Shown in pieces: positions 53,347-62,389 of a stretch of DNA of 64,000 nucleotides. Under the pieces are notes generated by a model that worked only from the letters and a program-made list of their open reading frames with translations, had not been told where the DNA came from and did not search any database. The stretch's first letter is position 1; every line of letters begins with the position of its first letter. This stretch comes from Candidatus Cloacimonadota bacterium (lineage in GTDB: Bacteria; Cloacimonadota; Cloacimonadia; Cloacimonadales; JAIOQZ01), in NCBI GenBank assembly GCA_021108395.1, contig JAIOQZ010000027.1:62001-126000 (forward strand), written 5' to 3'. The position numbers were made by a program, and so were the translations under genes.

Positions 53347-54615
53347 TCATCTTTTGTATGTTTTCAGCCGGGCAATAATGTCCGCCTCGGCCAGGTTTTG
53401 CTGCTCGCCGGTGGCGAGGTCTCGCAGAGCAACCACGCCCCGCGCCAGCTCGTCGTCGCCCACGATGAGCGCGACATGCGCGGCGCACTTGTCGGCGGCT
53501 TTCATCTGCGCCTTCATGCTCGTTTTGTCAGGGTCAAATTCGACGGAGATGCCCGCCGTGCGCAGGCGGTGCGCCAGCGACGGGGTAACGGCGGCGGCCT
53601 GCTCACCCAGGGCTACGATGTAACCCACAGGGCGCAGAGGCTCACCTGCCGCGATTCCCTCCTCGTCCAGCGCCAGCAACAGGCGCTCGAATCCGCCTGC
53701 CCAGCCAACGCCTGGGCGGTCTTTGCCGCCCAGTTGGCCAACCAGGCCGTTATAGCGTCCGCCGCCGATGAGCGTGCTCTGCGCGCCCAGGCGGTCGTCG
53801 ATAATCTCGAAGGCAGTGCCGGTGTAGTAGTCCAGCCCGCGAACGATGCGCGGATTCACCACAAACGGCACGCTCATGCGGGTGAGGTGCTCCTGCACCT
53901 GCGCAAAATGCGCCCTGTCGTCGTCGTCCAGGTAATTCAGCATCACCGGCGCGTCCACAGCCAAATCGCGGCAGCCCTGCACCTTGCAGTCGAGCAGGCG
54001 GCGCGGGTTTTTGACGAGGCGGTTGCGGCAATCGGCGCAAAGCTGGGCTTCGTGGGGCGAAAAGTAGTCGAGCAGGGCCTGCTCGTAGGCGTCGCCGGTA
54101 GCGGGTGAGCCGACAGAGTTGATTTCGAGCCGCCAGCCTGTCAACCCCAGCTCTTGCAACAGCAGCGTCGCCACGCCAATCACCTCGGCGTCGATGGCGG
54201 GGTGGTCGGAGCCGATTACCTCGATTCCATATTGGTAGAATTGGCGGTAACGGCCTTTCTGGGGACGGTCATAGCGAAACATGGGACCAGAATAACAGAG
54301 ACGTGCGGTTCCCTGGGAGAGGTGGAGGTTGTTCTCGACATAGGCGCGCACCACAGGCGCGGTGCCCTCGGGACGCAACGCGAAGCGGCGGCCCTTGCGG
54401 TCGGAAAAAACATACATCTCCTTCTCGACGATGTCGCTGGTATCGCCCACGCTGCGCTCGAAGAGGTCGGCGCGCTCGAAGATGGGGGTGACGATGCGCC
54501 GCAAGCCGAAGCGGGCGGCTACATCGATGAAACACTCTTCGACATAACGCCACCTGTGGCTTTGCTCAGGCAGAATGTCGAAGGTTCCCCGAGGTCTTGC
54601 ATACCTGGAAGACAA
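53347..54615 (-). CDS. hisS: Histidyl-tRNA synthetase
   Basis: A 422-aa class II enzyme charging tRNA-His. GTFDILPEQSHRWRYVE, motif 2 GPMFRYDRPQKGRYRQFYQYGIEVIG and the HisA motif RGLDYYTGTAFEI, followed by a C-terminal anticodon domain (PVGYIVALGEQA, IVGDDELARGVV). The best start is TTG 54615, with AAGGAG six nt upstream; the longer frame runs through the SRP RNA gene and is rejected. It starts 31 nt after the SRP RNA 3' end. Confidence 0.94.
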   Translation of the reverse strand: MSSRYARPRGTFDILPEQSHRWRYVEECFIDVAARFGLRRIVTPIFERADLFERSVGDTSDIVEKEMYVFSDRKGRRFALRPEGTAPVVRAYVENNLHLSQGTARLCYSGPMFRYDRPQKGRYRQFYQYGIEVIGSDHPAIDAEVIGVATLLLQELGLTGWRLEINSVGSPATGDAYEQALLDYFSPHEAQLCADCRNRLVKNPRRLLDCKVQGCRDLAVDAPVMLNYLDDDDRAHFAQVQEHLTRMSVPFVVNPRIVRGLDYYTGTAFEIIDDRLGAQSTLIGGGRYNGLVGQLGGKDRPGVGWAGGFERLLLALDEEGIAAGEPLRPVGYIVALGEQAAAVTPSLAHRLRTAGISVEFDPDKTSMKAQMKAADKCAAHVALIVGDDELARGVVALRDLATGEQQNLAEADIIARLKTYKR

Positions 54616-54645
54616 ACAACGCTCCTTGTCGCGGCAACAGAAAAA

Positions 54646-54912
54646 TGTGTGTGCACCCACCGTTGATACGTAGCTCGAAAGAAAGACGGCAGCCGGCTCA
54701 AGCCAAGGAGACCGGCGGCACATCGCGTCAACCGCTTAATGCTGCTTCCTTCCGGATCTGACATGGTTCACGGCCTGCGATTGCGCCGGGCTTGGCTATC
54801 AACACCACTTACCGCCAATCAGGCGGGCATCGGCATTCGCGGGCGGGAATTCGGCCCCGCTATAGCGGATTGCGGGTACAGGGCACCGCTGGCTCCCCGC
54901 TTAGCACACACA
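54646..54912 (-). ncRNA. ffs: Signal recognition particle RNA, large bacterial type with Alu domain
   Basis: The minus-strand RNA ends pair exactly: GTGTGTGC (54904-54911) with GCACACAC (54647-54654). The S domain contains the universal GAACCATGTCAG...CCGGAAGGAAGCAGCATTAAG core (54732-54769), where Ffh binds. The 5' half shows the Alu-domain series GCTAAGCGGGGAG, GGTGCCCTGTACCCGC and GCGGGGCCGAA, matching the Bacillus scRNA from memory, with compensating changes in the CCxGC/GCxGG stem. Length about 267 nt fits the B. subtilis RNA. A T-run follows 54646. The 54616-55028 gap is otherwise without a gene; a TTGACA at 54997-54992 could belong to a promoter. Confidence 0.93.
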
Positions 54913-55028
54913 AAATATCGTTTCAATCATACTGCCGGCCATGTTGGCCGAGCCGCGTCTGTTTTCTCACGAAAAGTTATGAAATCAGATATTGGCGTTC
55001 TTTGTCAACCCCTTCTTGGCGTAAATTG

Positions 55029-55349
55029 TTATTTCGTAGGTTTCACATCGATGTATTTGCGCAACGAGGCCGCGTCGAGAGGCTCGTCGTCGTCGTCGAG
55101 ATCGTCGCCATCGTCGTCGCCGCGAATCCAGTCCGGGCAGAACAATATGTCCTCTGTGTAATCCCAGCCGTCCACGTTTTCGAGACCGAACCGGTTCAGC
55201 AGGTCTTCTTCCCACAACGAGTAATAGACCTTTTCGTCGTCAACCTTGAACACCAGCGCCGGATGGCTGAACTTGCGCAGCTCATAGTGCTCGCACTCGA
55301 TCAGGTCAAAAAACTCACGGATGCGTTCGCGCTTCTTCTCGACGTTCAT
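55029..55349 (-). CDS. Small acidic cytoplasmic protein, unknown
   Basis: A 106-aa protein starting at ATG 55349 after GAGGG. An N-terminal helix (NVEKKRERIREFFDLIECEHYELRKFSH) and a strand-rich middle (LVFKVDDEKVYYSLWEEDLLNRFGL) precede a run of Asp (about 81-91) and a short end. I do not recognise it. The longer frame upstream lies within the barrel gene and is not homologous-looking. Eleven nt downstream of the barrel gene, so co-transcribed. Confidence 0.7.
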   Translation of the reverse strand: MNVEKKRERIREFFDLIECEHYELRKFSHPALVFKVDDEKVYYSLWEEDLLNRFGLENVDGWDYTEDILFCPDWIRGDDDGDDLDDDDEPLDAASLRKYIDVKPTK

Positions 55350-55360
55350 TGCTTTATCCC

Positions 55361-56392
55361 TCACAGTGAAAATGTGTAGCTGATACCCAGCGAAAACTGG
55401 TTGGTGATGTAGTCTTTGTAGGTGCCGATGTCGGGCTTCACGCTCGATGACACCTTGCGGTAAACATGGTCGTATTCGGCGGTAAGCTCGATGTCTGGCC
55501 ACAGGTAGAACGCCGTGCCGAAGGTGACGTTGTATTTGCTGTCCTCGCGCCCGGCATGGTATTTGTCCTCGGCGTTGACGGTCTGGTAGCCGCGCTTCTC
55601 GTACTTGAAGTCGATGAACGGCCGGATGTAGCGGTTGCGGGCAATCTCCACCTTCTTGTTGCGAAAGCTCATCTCGATGATGTCCGCCTCGTAGCCGGCG
55701 ACGCTGAACTCGTCAGCGTCGATGGCGCCGGTGGGGGGCGGGTCGCCGCATTCATAGTTGCGGAAGTAGTAGAACATTTTGAAATAGAAGGTCTGGAACG
55801 AGTGCCGCCAGCCAATGCCCAGGGTGACGGCGTCGGCGTCGTATTCGGTGAAATGCTCGTTGTGATAATACTGCTCGAACTTGCCGTAAAGATACACCCA
55901 ATCCCGCCGGAAGATACGGTAGTTGGCATCGAGCTTGAACATATTCTTGTCATACGAGAACTTGACAATAGCATCAGTCGCGCTACACACGTCGATGTAG
56001 TTACGCAGCCAGGTGTCGGGATAGTAGCCATAATAGACGTTCACCGCCAGCTTGCGCCAGTCGAGCTCGAGACCCGTGAGCAAACTCGTGGTCGATTTAT
56101 CGGTGTTGCTGGCGTAGTAGTCGTAACCGCCCTTGACCATTGGCGAGATGCGCCAGTCACCTACCTGCGCCCTCATGCGGCCCCGCAACCAGGCATTGAC
56201 CAGGAAATCGTCGGTCGTCTCGGCCCAATCGAAGTAATCCTCGCCTGCGTCGAACCGATTGATATCCTTGTCGGACAAGTTGAAAACGTTGTCGGTGTAG
56301 GCAAACCCGGCGCCTGTGTCAATCTCCCATACGGCGTGCAACGTCGCCGCCAGCAACACAGCCAGTATCGTCATAATCGCGTAGCGAGTCAT
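55361..56392 (-). CDS. Outer membrane beta-barrel protein
   Basis: A 343-aa protein with a clear signal peptide (MTRYAIMTILAVLLAATLHA) and alternating aromatic/polar strands: WEIDTGAGFAYTDNVFNLS, KGGYDYYASNTDK, VYLYGKFEQYYHNEH, ISYTFSL at the end with a terminal aromatic-hydrophobic pattern. This fits an outer-membrane barrel of about 16 strands. Its substrate is unknown. Transcribed as first gene of a pair with the small acidic protein; separated from the pgs operon by a terminator. Confidence 0.78.
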   Translation of the reverse strand: MTRYAIMTILAVLLAATLHAVWEIDTGAGFAYTDNVFNLSDKDINRFDAGEDYFDWAETTDDFLVNAWLRGRMRAQVGDWRISPMVKGGYDYYASNTDKSTTSLLTGLELDWRKLAVNVYYGYYPDTWLRNYIDVCSATDAIVKFSYDKNMFKLDANYRIFRRDWVYLYGKFEQYYHNEHFTEYDADAVTLGIGWRHSFQTFYFKMFYYFRNYECGDPPPTGAIDADEFSVAGYEADIIEMSFRNKKVEIARNRYIRPFIDFKYEKRGYQTVNAEDKYHAGREDSKYNVTFGTAFYLWPDIELTAEYDHVYRKVSSSVKPDIGTYKDYITNQFSLGISYTFSL

Positions 56393-56484
56393 AGTTTTTT
56401 ACTCCTCTCCGCACGTTGCGAAGCTTCGAGAAACAAAGCAAGTCGAGTTGCGCGGGATTGTCAAAGGATTTCGCGCATAAACGC

Positions 56485-56517
56485 AAAAAACCCGATGCTG
56501 CCTGTGCCGCGTCGGGT
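56485..56517 (-). terminator. Intrinsic terminator after the poly-gamma-glutamate operon
   Basis: A hairpin ACCCGA / TCGGGT (56490-56495 and 56512-56517) with inner GC-rich pairing, followed on the minus strand by a run of six T. Located 17 nt downstream of the pgsW stop. Confidence 0.8.
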
Positions 56518-56533
56518 CATTATGCTAATTGCA

Positions 56534-57643
56534 CTATAGCTCTTTATCGGGGTCGATTACATTCTCGAGGAAGTGGCGATCCTTGCGGTCAAAGATGACC
56601 ACCACGGTGATGGCAAGGAGGATAATCGCCAGACAGATGATGGCTACGGTAACGTTGAGCGCCCGTGACTCGAACACAGCGCCCTCGCCCACTTCGGGCA
56701 ACTGGCGTGCCGCCACCGGCATGCCGAAACGATCTGCCAGCGTGCGGATATGATAGATGTGCAGCACGGGCATGGTCTTGGCGAACTCCATCATCACGCC
56801 GGGGGTTTCAAACTCCTGCTCGGCCAACCGCGTATTGAGGCCTGTGCGGATTGCCTTGGCGTTTTCAAAGTCGCCCACGTTGGCGGCGCCGGCGCCGATG
56901 TTCACAAACAGAGCATATTGACGCCCCTGGGCCAGGGCTTCGTCGTAGATTTCGCGGCGCAGAAGAACATTGTCGGAGAGAAAACGACCGCGGATGAGCG
57001 GCACTTTATTGCGTTTCATCGCTTCGAGCAGGTTGGCAACGCCAAGCGAGTCAAGATCGTGGCCCAAATCGCGGAACCCGCCGAGGCTCGCACGCACAGA
57101 GCCAAAACCGATGAGCTCGCGCTGATACAGAACGCGTTCCATGTCCAGCCAGGTGAAATCTTCGCGGTTGGCGCCGAATTCGGCTGCGCCCACAGCGGTG
57201 ATGATGACCGGGTTCACATCGATTGTCTGCATTGCGCAATAGAGGGCGAGATTGGCCCCCGGCTCGGCGCCGGTGAGGCCGACAGCTATCCAGTCTCCTG
57301 AGTGTACGCCGGCCTGGCGCAACAGATCGACGTAAACAGCGGCGAAGTTAGGGTTGAGCGTAGTAATCTTGTTGGAAAGGATGCCGGCGCTGGTGGTGAT
57401 GCTGGAGTTGCGGGGGCCAACGAGGCCGGTCTGGGCCGGGTCGATGCGCTCGTTGATGTGATAGCCGCTGGCGACCACCTCGTCCTTGAGCGCCTCCATG
57501 CAGCGGCTCATCAGCTCGGCCGCTTCGAGTTTTTCTTTGTCCTTCGCTTCCACATACTGGCTTTGGGCGATGTAGTAAAGCGCTACCGCCAGCGCCGCCA
57601 GAGCCAGAAGCGACCAGATGGACCTGAGTGAGGGCTTAAACAT
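56534..57643 (-). CDS. pgsW: Poly-gamma-glutamate system protein PgsW
   Basis: A 369-aa membrane-anchored protein: one N-terminal helix (about 10-28), a large extracytoplasmic domain, and a C-terminal helix (about 335-355). The body (VAAFGAN-type AVGAAEFGANREDFTWLDMERVLY, GGFRDLGHDLDSLG) matches the PgsW family linked to pgsB and pgsC, required for poly-gamma-glutamate in some non-Bacillus species. It overlaps pgsC by 8 nt. Confidence 0.82.
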   Translation of the reverse strand: MFKPSLRSIWSLLALAALAVALYYIAQSQYVEAKDKEKLEAAELMSRCMEALKDEVVASGYHINERIDPAQTGLVGPRNSSITTSAGILSNKITTLNPNFAAVYVDLLRQAGVHSGDWIAVGLTGAEPGANLALYCAMQTIDVNPVIITAVGAAEFGANREDFTWLDMERVLYQRELIGFGSVRASLGGFRDLGHDLDSLGVANLLEAMKRNKVPLIRGRFLSDNVLLRREIYDEALAQGRQYALFVNIGAGAANVGDFENAKAIRTGLNTRLAEQEFETPGVMMEFAKTMPVLHIYHIRTLADRFGMPVAARQLPEVGEGAVFESRALNVTVAIICLAIILLAITVVVIFDRKDRHFLENVIDPDKEL

Positions 57644-58091
57644 GGAACGCCACCTCCCCGCCGAAAATAATTATGAGCGTAAGTCGCACCACGACGGCGG
57701 CAATCATCATCACGCAGATGGTCTTGACGATTCCCTGGCGCTCGAACCAGTTGGCGATGAGGCCAGGCACGATGTAGCCAATCGACTGTAGTTCGAGGTC
57801 GTAGATGGTGATGTTGGCGAAGACGGCGTTGCGCGTGAGCCAACCGAGGATAAAACCGACCAGGATGGAAAGCACCATACGGCGTTTGCCATACAGCAGG
57901 GTGAACCGCGAGACCAGCTTGATGACCACGAGCGTGGCCAGGCTCACCATCAGGGTGCCTATTATCTGCATGGGGCGGTCGAGATACATTGCGATGTACC
58001 CGGGCACGACGATACCGCCGGCCGAAGCCCCCAAAAGTTCAGTAAAGATCAAGCTGACAAGAACACCCAGCCCGACTACAGCTTCAACCAC
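57636..58091 (-). CDS. pgsC: Poly-gamma-glutamate synthesis membrane protein PgsC/CapC
   Basis: A 151-aa integral protein with four to five helices: VGLGVLVSLIFTELLGASAGGIVVPGYIA is the conserved CapC start. GTG 58091 follows GGAGG and overlaps the pgsB stop by 8 nt. With PgsB it forms the polymerising complex that joins glutamate through gamma-carboxyl bonds and exports it. Confidence 0.87.
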   Translation of the reverse strand: MVEAVVGLGVLVSLIFTELLGASAGGIVVPGYIAMYLDRPMQIIGTLMVSLATLVVIKLVSRFTLLYGKRRMVLSILVGFILGWLTRNAVFANITIYDLELQSIGYIVPGLIANWFERQGIVKTICVMMIAAVVVRLTLIIIFGGEVAFHV

Positions 58092-59265
58092 TCGTGCCTC
58101 CTTCCGACATCTTGTTGAAATAATTGGCGATCTGTCCGCCATACTTGCGTGTGCCAGCCATGTTGCCGATGCCAACCACATGCGACTCGCCCCTGGTCAG
58201 TTCCCATATTCTCGCATACACTTCCGATGGCTCGATCTCTGAAAGGATGATCAGCTTATCGGGCGGACAGCCGGCTTCTTTGGCGGCGGCGGCGAGCTGT
58301 ACGGTACGTTCACCGGTAAGCACCAGATAGTCGAGACTGAGCTTGCTGCAAACCTCGAGCAACTGTAGCGAGCGAAAATAACGGTCGGCGCGGGAGTTAA
58401 GCATGATCATGCGCTGCTGGCCGTCCAACATCGAGGTAATCTTGTCCCAGATGAACCTGGTCGAGCCGGGATCGTTGGCGGCGAACACGTTGTAGAACAC
58501 AATCACTTTATCGCGGTCGAGCACACGGTGCTTGCGCAGAGCGCCAGGGTCTGGCGTGGCCGCCTGCATGCCCTTCAGCGCGTCGCGCCGACTGACACCG
58601 AGATATTCGCACACGGCCAGAGCCAAACTGACGTTGTCGTGGTGCTCGATGTAGGAAAAGTTGCGGATTTCGTCGTCGCTCACCTTATCGCCGAATGTCT
58701 CGAAAACCTTTGTGCCGCGCTTGGTGGCCACGTCACGCAGAATGGGAAGCTGCTCATGCTCGGCGGTGAACAATATGCCGTCACGCGGAATCGAGTTGGA
58801 CAGCGAGTGCGCTATCTGGTCGATGGTGTTGCCCATCTGGTCGAGGTGATCCATACGCACGTTTGTCATCACCGAAATGGTTGACTTGACGAACATGCGC
58901 TCTGTGACCCACTGGTAGATGGGATTGACAGCCATGCACTCGATAACGATGGCGCGTGGCCGACGAGAAGCGCAAAACCGAAAGACATATTTCTGCTCGA
59001 TAATGTTGGCGTGCTGTAGCCGTTCGATAGAGGCTTCGGCGCCATCCTCGAAAATTATGCGGGGCAGGGTGCCGGTGGTCTTGCCGATGGAGCTAACGCC
59101 GCCGGCGCGCAGACCAGACGCGATGAGCCGCGTGACGCTGGACTTCCCGCGCGTTCCATTCACATGAATGCGCACCGGAATCATCGCAACGTTGCGGCAG
59201 TGACGCAAGTACTCGATAGTCCAGAAGACAATCAGAGCGACAGTGGCCAAGACAAGAATAATCAT
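58084..59265 (-). CDS. pgsB: Poly-gamma-glutamate synthase PgsB/CapB
   Basis: A 393-aa ATP-dependent ligase of the Mur ligase fold. One N-terminal membrane helix (about 1-18), then the ATP loop VNGTRGKSSVTRLIASGL, central NVRMDHLDQMG and VIVFYNVFAANDPGSTRFIW. It activates glutamate to gamma-glutamyl phosphate and polymerises it. ATG 59265 follows GAGG; GTG 59271 is possible. First gene of pgsB-pgsC-pgsW. The polymer would form a capsule or protect against salt stress. Confidence 0.88.
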   Translation of the reverse strand: MIILVLATVALIVFWTIEYLRHCRNVAMIPVRIHVNGTRGKSSVTRLIASGLRAGGVSSIGKTTGTLPRIIFEDGAEASIERLQHANIIEQKYVFRFCASRRPRAIVIECMAVNPIYQWVTERMFVKSTISVMTNVRMDHLDQMGNTIDQIAHSLSNSIPRDGILFTAEHEQLPILRDVATKRGTKVFETFGDKVSDDEIRNFSYIEHHDNVSLALAVCEYLGVSRRDALKGMQAATPDPGALRKHRVLDRDKVIVFYNVFAANDPGSTRFIWDKITSMLDGQQRMIMLNSRADRYFRSLQLLEVCSKLSLDYLVLTGERTVQLAAAAKEAGCPPDKLIILSEIEPSEVYARIWELTRGESHVVGIGNMAGTRKYGGQIANYFNKMSEGGTSG

Positions 59266-59428
59266 CCACACCTCGTTGAAGCCATGATACTGTGAACGTA
59301 TATAGATGCAAATTCCATTCCATCAGATTTGATGCAGAAAACTGACGCAAGAGATTTCGTCAACTGATTTCCTGTCGCGCTTATCCGAAAAACGTTGACC
59401 GCTCTATCCGACAGTGAAAACTGGCGGT

Positions 59429-60889
59429 ATGAGATTAGTTATTCCTGCTGTTTTCCTGGCGATATTGACGGTGACGCCGCTGGCGGCATTTCAGCCTGCT
59501 GCGCAGCACTTCGCTTCGCCAGGACTGTGGCATCTGTACCAAGCATGGCTCGAAAACGGCGGTATGTACACCACAGAGCCAGCCTCGCTCACCTCGAGCA
59601 CCATCGATATGCAATGGAAAAGCCGCTATCTGCGTCGCGTCGATGTGCGCTTCGAGGTGGTGGACGGCAGCATTCTGCGTTTGCGCGAGAAGCTGCCGCC
59701 GCAGGCCGCGCAGATGCCGGAATCTGTGATGGTTGTGGCCGAACAAGCATGGTTCGCCTTGCAGGCGCGCAGTCCCAGGGCACTCGAGCCTTTGCTCGAA
59801 GCCGGGTTGAGCGTCAAGTTCGCCGACCTTGACGGCGGCGCAGCGGCGGACTCGCTGCTGAGGCGTTTCCCAGACGGCAGGCTGCTGCTGTTGCGGCTTG
59901 ATGCCACAATCGGCGTGGCCGCGCTCGAACTTCGCTTCGTGCTGCCCGGCGATGAACCGCTGCTGCTCACCATCCCCGCCGACGCGGTTGCAATCGAACG
60001 CTTCCGCCACGTTGCGCCCATGCAGGCAACCAGGCCGGCAAACACGCCCCCGGCGCAACGCCCCGTTGACGCGACACCGGCACGAGGAACAACACAGCAA
60101 GCCGTGAGGCCGGATATGCCCATGCGCCCAGCGCCGCAAGCGCCGCCATACAGGCCTCTGGACACCGATGTGCGCCAGATTGTGCGCACAAGCGCAGACC
60201 TGGAAGTGTTTGTCGAGCGCACCTGGGATCGCGCTCTGTCACGTGAGCTGCTGCAAAACAAGGTGAAGGACGTCGGTGCTTTTCTGTCGGCAGAGTTCCC
60301 AGAGCACGACCTGTGCCGTGATGGCGAAGTGTTGGCGCTGCAACGCGAGCCCGGCCCCGACAGCCTGCGCGCCTCGTTGCGCCTGCGCCGTCTCGCCCTG
60401 CCTGACGGCATCGATATTGTGCCTGACGACGCCTGCGCGCTCGAGGGCGGCTTCCTGACGCTGCCCGACGGCGAACGCATCGACCTGTCGGCGCTCTCGG
60501 CAAGCGAAGCAGCCCTGCTGGCGCCGCACTTCGTGCAGTTGCTCTACCTGCATCGCTCGCTGGGAACGCGGCTCCTGGATTTTCTGCTGCTGCCGGACGT
60601 GGTGGCCACGACGCTGGTGGTGAAGGGCGAGGAACGCAGAATCTACGAGCCGCGCAATTATTTTCAGTCGCTGCTGCTGCTGGGACGCTGGTGGCAGGGA
60701 CGGACTGTCTATTTCAGTATCAGGGATGTGAAGAAAGTAAACAGTCATGTCGAGTTTCGCGGCTATCTGCTGGCGCAGAGTAAGGATGGCCGCACCGACT
60801 ACTCGGAAATACGCTTTCACCTGAACGACGACTATCGCCTCGATCTGGCGATGATGTTCCTCTATCCAGACATCGAGCCGCAAGAATAG
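59429..60889 (+). CDS. Secreted protein of unknown family, Pro/Ala-rich linker
   Basis: About 486 aa with a signal peptide (MRLVIPAVFLAILTVTPLAAF). Two soluble regions (about 22-195 and 245-486) are joined by a Pro/Ala/Arg-rich linker of about 45 residues (TRPANTPPAQRPVDATPARG and later PMRPAPQAPPYRPLD). The C-terminal part has strands such as VYFSIRDVKKVNSHVEFRGYLL. I do not recognise a family. Start is uncertain: ATG 59429 suits the signal peptide; GTG 59414 is the alternative and neither has a strong ribosome site. Followed by tatD after 10 nt. Confidence 0.72.
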   Translation: MRLVIPAVFLAILTVTPLAAFQPAAQHFASPGLWHLYQAWLENGGMYTTEPASLTSSTIDMQWKSRYLRRVDVRFEVVDGSILRLREKLPPQAAQMPESVMVVAEQAWFALQARSPRALEPLLEAGLSVKFADLDGGAAADSLLRRFPDGRLLLLRLDATIGVAALELRFVLPGDEPLLLTIPADAVAIERFRHVAPMQATRPANTPPAQRPVDATPARGTTQQAVRPDMPMRPAPQAPPYRPLDTDVRQIVRTSADLEVFVERTWDRALSRELLQNKVKDVGAFLSAEFPEHDLCRDGEVLALQREPGPDSLRASLRLRRLALPDGIDIVPDDACALEGGFLTLPDGERIDLSALSASEAALLAPHFVQLLYLHRSLGTRLLDFLLLPDVVATTLVVKGEERRIYEPRNYFQSLLLLGRWWQGRTVYFSIRDVKKVNSHVEFRGYLLAQSKDGRTDYSEIRFHLNDDYRLDLAMMFLYPDIEPQE

Positions 60890-60899
60890 GGAGTAGCCC

Positions 60900-61670
60900 A
60901 TGAAAATATTCGAGACCCATGCCCACCTCGATTCCGACGCCTTTGACAAAGACCGCGACCAGGTTATCCGCCGCAGCCTCGAATCCGGCGTGAAGGCAAT
61001 CGTCAACGTGGGGATAAACGCCGACGGCAGCCGCGCCTCGATAGCTCTCGCCGAGCGCTGGGATCACATCTGGGCAACTGTGGGATTTCATCCAGCCGAC
61101 GCCGACACATATGACGCCAGCCTGGTGAAAGACCTGTTGCAGCATCCGCAAGTGGTGGCTCTGGGCGAGATTGGCCTGGACTACTACCGCGACTACACCC
61201 CGCGAGACCTTCAGCGGCAAGTGTTCGAGCAGCAGATCGGTATCGCCGTCGAGCGAGAAATGCCCATCGTCGTTCACTGCCGCGAGGCGCACGATGACTG
61301 CTGGGACATCCTGGCCGCCAGCGACGCACCGGCTGTGGTGTTTCACTGCTACTCGGGCGACGAAGCGTTTGCCGAGCGCGCCTTCGAGCGCGGCTGGCAC
61401 ATCTCGTTCACCGGCACCGTCACCTATAAGAACAGCGCCCAGGGCAACCTGGTGCGCTCTGTCCCCCGCGACCGCTTCTTCGTGGAAACCGACTGCCCCT
61501 ACCTGTCGCCACATCCGCATCGCGGCAAGCGTAACGCTCCCTTCCGGCTGCCGCTGGTGGTGCAGCGCATCGCCGAGCTGAAGAGCCTGCCGCCAAAAGC
61601 TATCGCCGAGCAGACATGGGAAAACGCCGCGCGCTTCTTCCGGCTTGACAAGCTTCTGTCCAGGGTGTAA
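60900..61670 (+). CDS. tatD: TatD-family metal-dependent DNase
   Basis: A 256-aa TIM-barrel hydrolase. Metal ligands: THAHLD at the start, the Glu in GEIGLDYYRD, PIVVHCREAHDD, VFHCYSG and ETDCPYLSPHP. These enzymes act as 3'-5' exonucleases, often in oxidative DNA damage. ATG 60900 follows GGGAG. Ends 12 nt before the next gene. Confidence 0.92.
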   Translation: MKIFETHAHLDSDAFDKDRDQVIRRSLESGVKAIVNVGINADGSRASIALAERWDHIWATVGFHPADADTYDASLVKDLLQHPQVVALGEIGLDYYRDYTPRDLQRQVFEQQIGIAVEREMPIVVHCREAHDDCWDILAASDAPAVVFHCYSGDEAFAERAFERGWHISFTGTVTYKNSAQGNLVRSVPRDRFFVETDCPYLSPHPHRGKRNAPFRLPLVVQRIAELKSLPPKAIAEQTWENAARFFRLDKLLSRV

Positions 61671-61682
61671 TCGGTATAATCT

Positions 61683-62159
61683 ATGCCACGTGAAAAACGC
61701 TTCCTCGTCGCCGACCACCTGGGTGGACTGGCCAAATGGCTGCGCCTGCTGGGTTATGACGCCGCTATGTATCCGCGTGCCGGGTTTCATCGCCTGGTGG
61801 CGCGAGCTATGCGCGAAAAACGGATATATCTCACCCGCAATGCGCAGGAAGCCGCCGACAAGCGCTCCTTTCCCCGCCGATTGATAACCGCCGACCACCC
61901 CACCGAGCAACTGGGAGAGCTGCGCGATCTGCTTTCGCTCGACCCGCAGCGGCTGTTCTGCCGCTGTAACCGCTGCAACACCCCCCTGCGTGAACTGCCG
62001 GCGGAACGTGCGGCACAACTCGCTCCGCCATATATTGTTGCCACTCACAAGCACATCCACTACTGCCCCGACTGCGGCCGACTCTACTGGCCTGGCACCC
62101 ACGAAAAGGCCATCCGGCGCACGCTGCAAAAAATTTTCTGCCCCGCAAGTTCCGCCTGA
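61683..62159 (+). CDS. Mut7-C RNase-domain protein (COG1656)
   Basis: A 158-aa protein with the Mut7-C PIN-like RNase domain: FLVADHLGGLAKWLRLLGYDA, YLTRNAQEAA-like Asp region LITADHPTEQLGELRDLL, then a zinc ribbon CRCNRCNTPL...CPDCGRLYWPGTHEKAI. Expected to be an RNA nuclease in the cytoplasm. It is adjacent to tatD, hinting at joint nucleic-acid processing. Confidence 0.82.
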   Translation: MPREKRFLVADHLGGLAKWLRLLGYDAAMYPRAGFHRLVARAMREKRIYLTRNAQEAADKRSFPRRLITADHPTEQLGELRDLLSLDPQRLFCRCNRCNTPLRELPAERAAQLAPPYIVATHKHIHYCPDCGRLYWPGTHEKAIRRTLQKIFCPASSA

Positions 62160-62389
62160 CAAACGCTTCGCGCCTTTTGGCCCACCGAGGCCACGAGAAA
62201 CCCTTTGACAGAATCGGGCATGGCGAGCAGGTTACGGACACATGAAGTGAGCTTCCCAAGTGCGTGTGCTGCTGGCAGATAAGCAGTCACAGCACTGTAT
62301 TCGACCAAGTGATTGAGCACACTAATTCATGACAGGACAACAGATTGTGAGTGCCCAACGTTGCGCTCGCAACAACAGAGGGGTAATCA

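Noticed and set aside
54702-54796. A short 95-nt 4.5S-type SRP RNA
   Set aside because: GCCAAG/CTTGGC pairing would allow a short form, but upstream Alu-domain elements and the outer GTGTGTGC/GCACACAC pairing show that this is the inner S domain of a longer RNA.
60720-62162. A 480-aa minus-strand open frame
   Set aside because: Antisense to tatD and the Mut7-C gene; no motif and no ribosome site.
62160-62389. A tRNA or promoter in the gap before dnaE
   Set aside because: No cloverleaf can be formed and the single TTGACA near 62205 has no convincing -10 partner.
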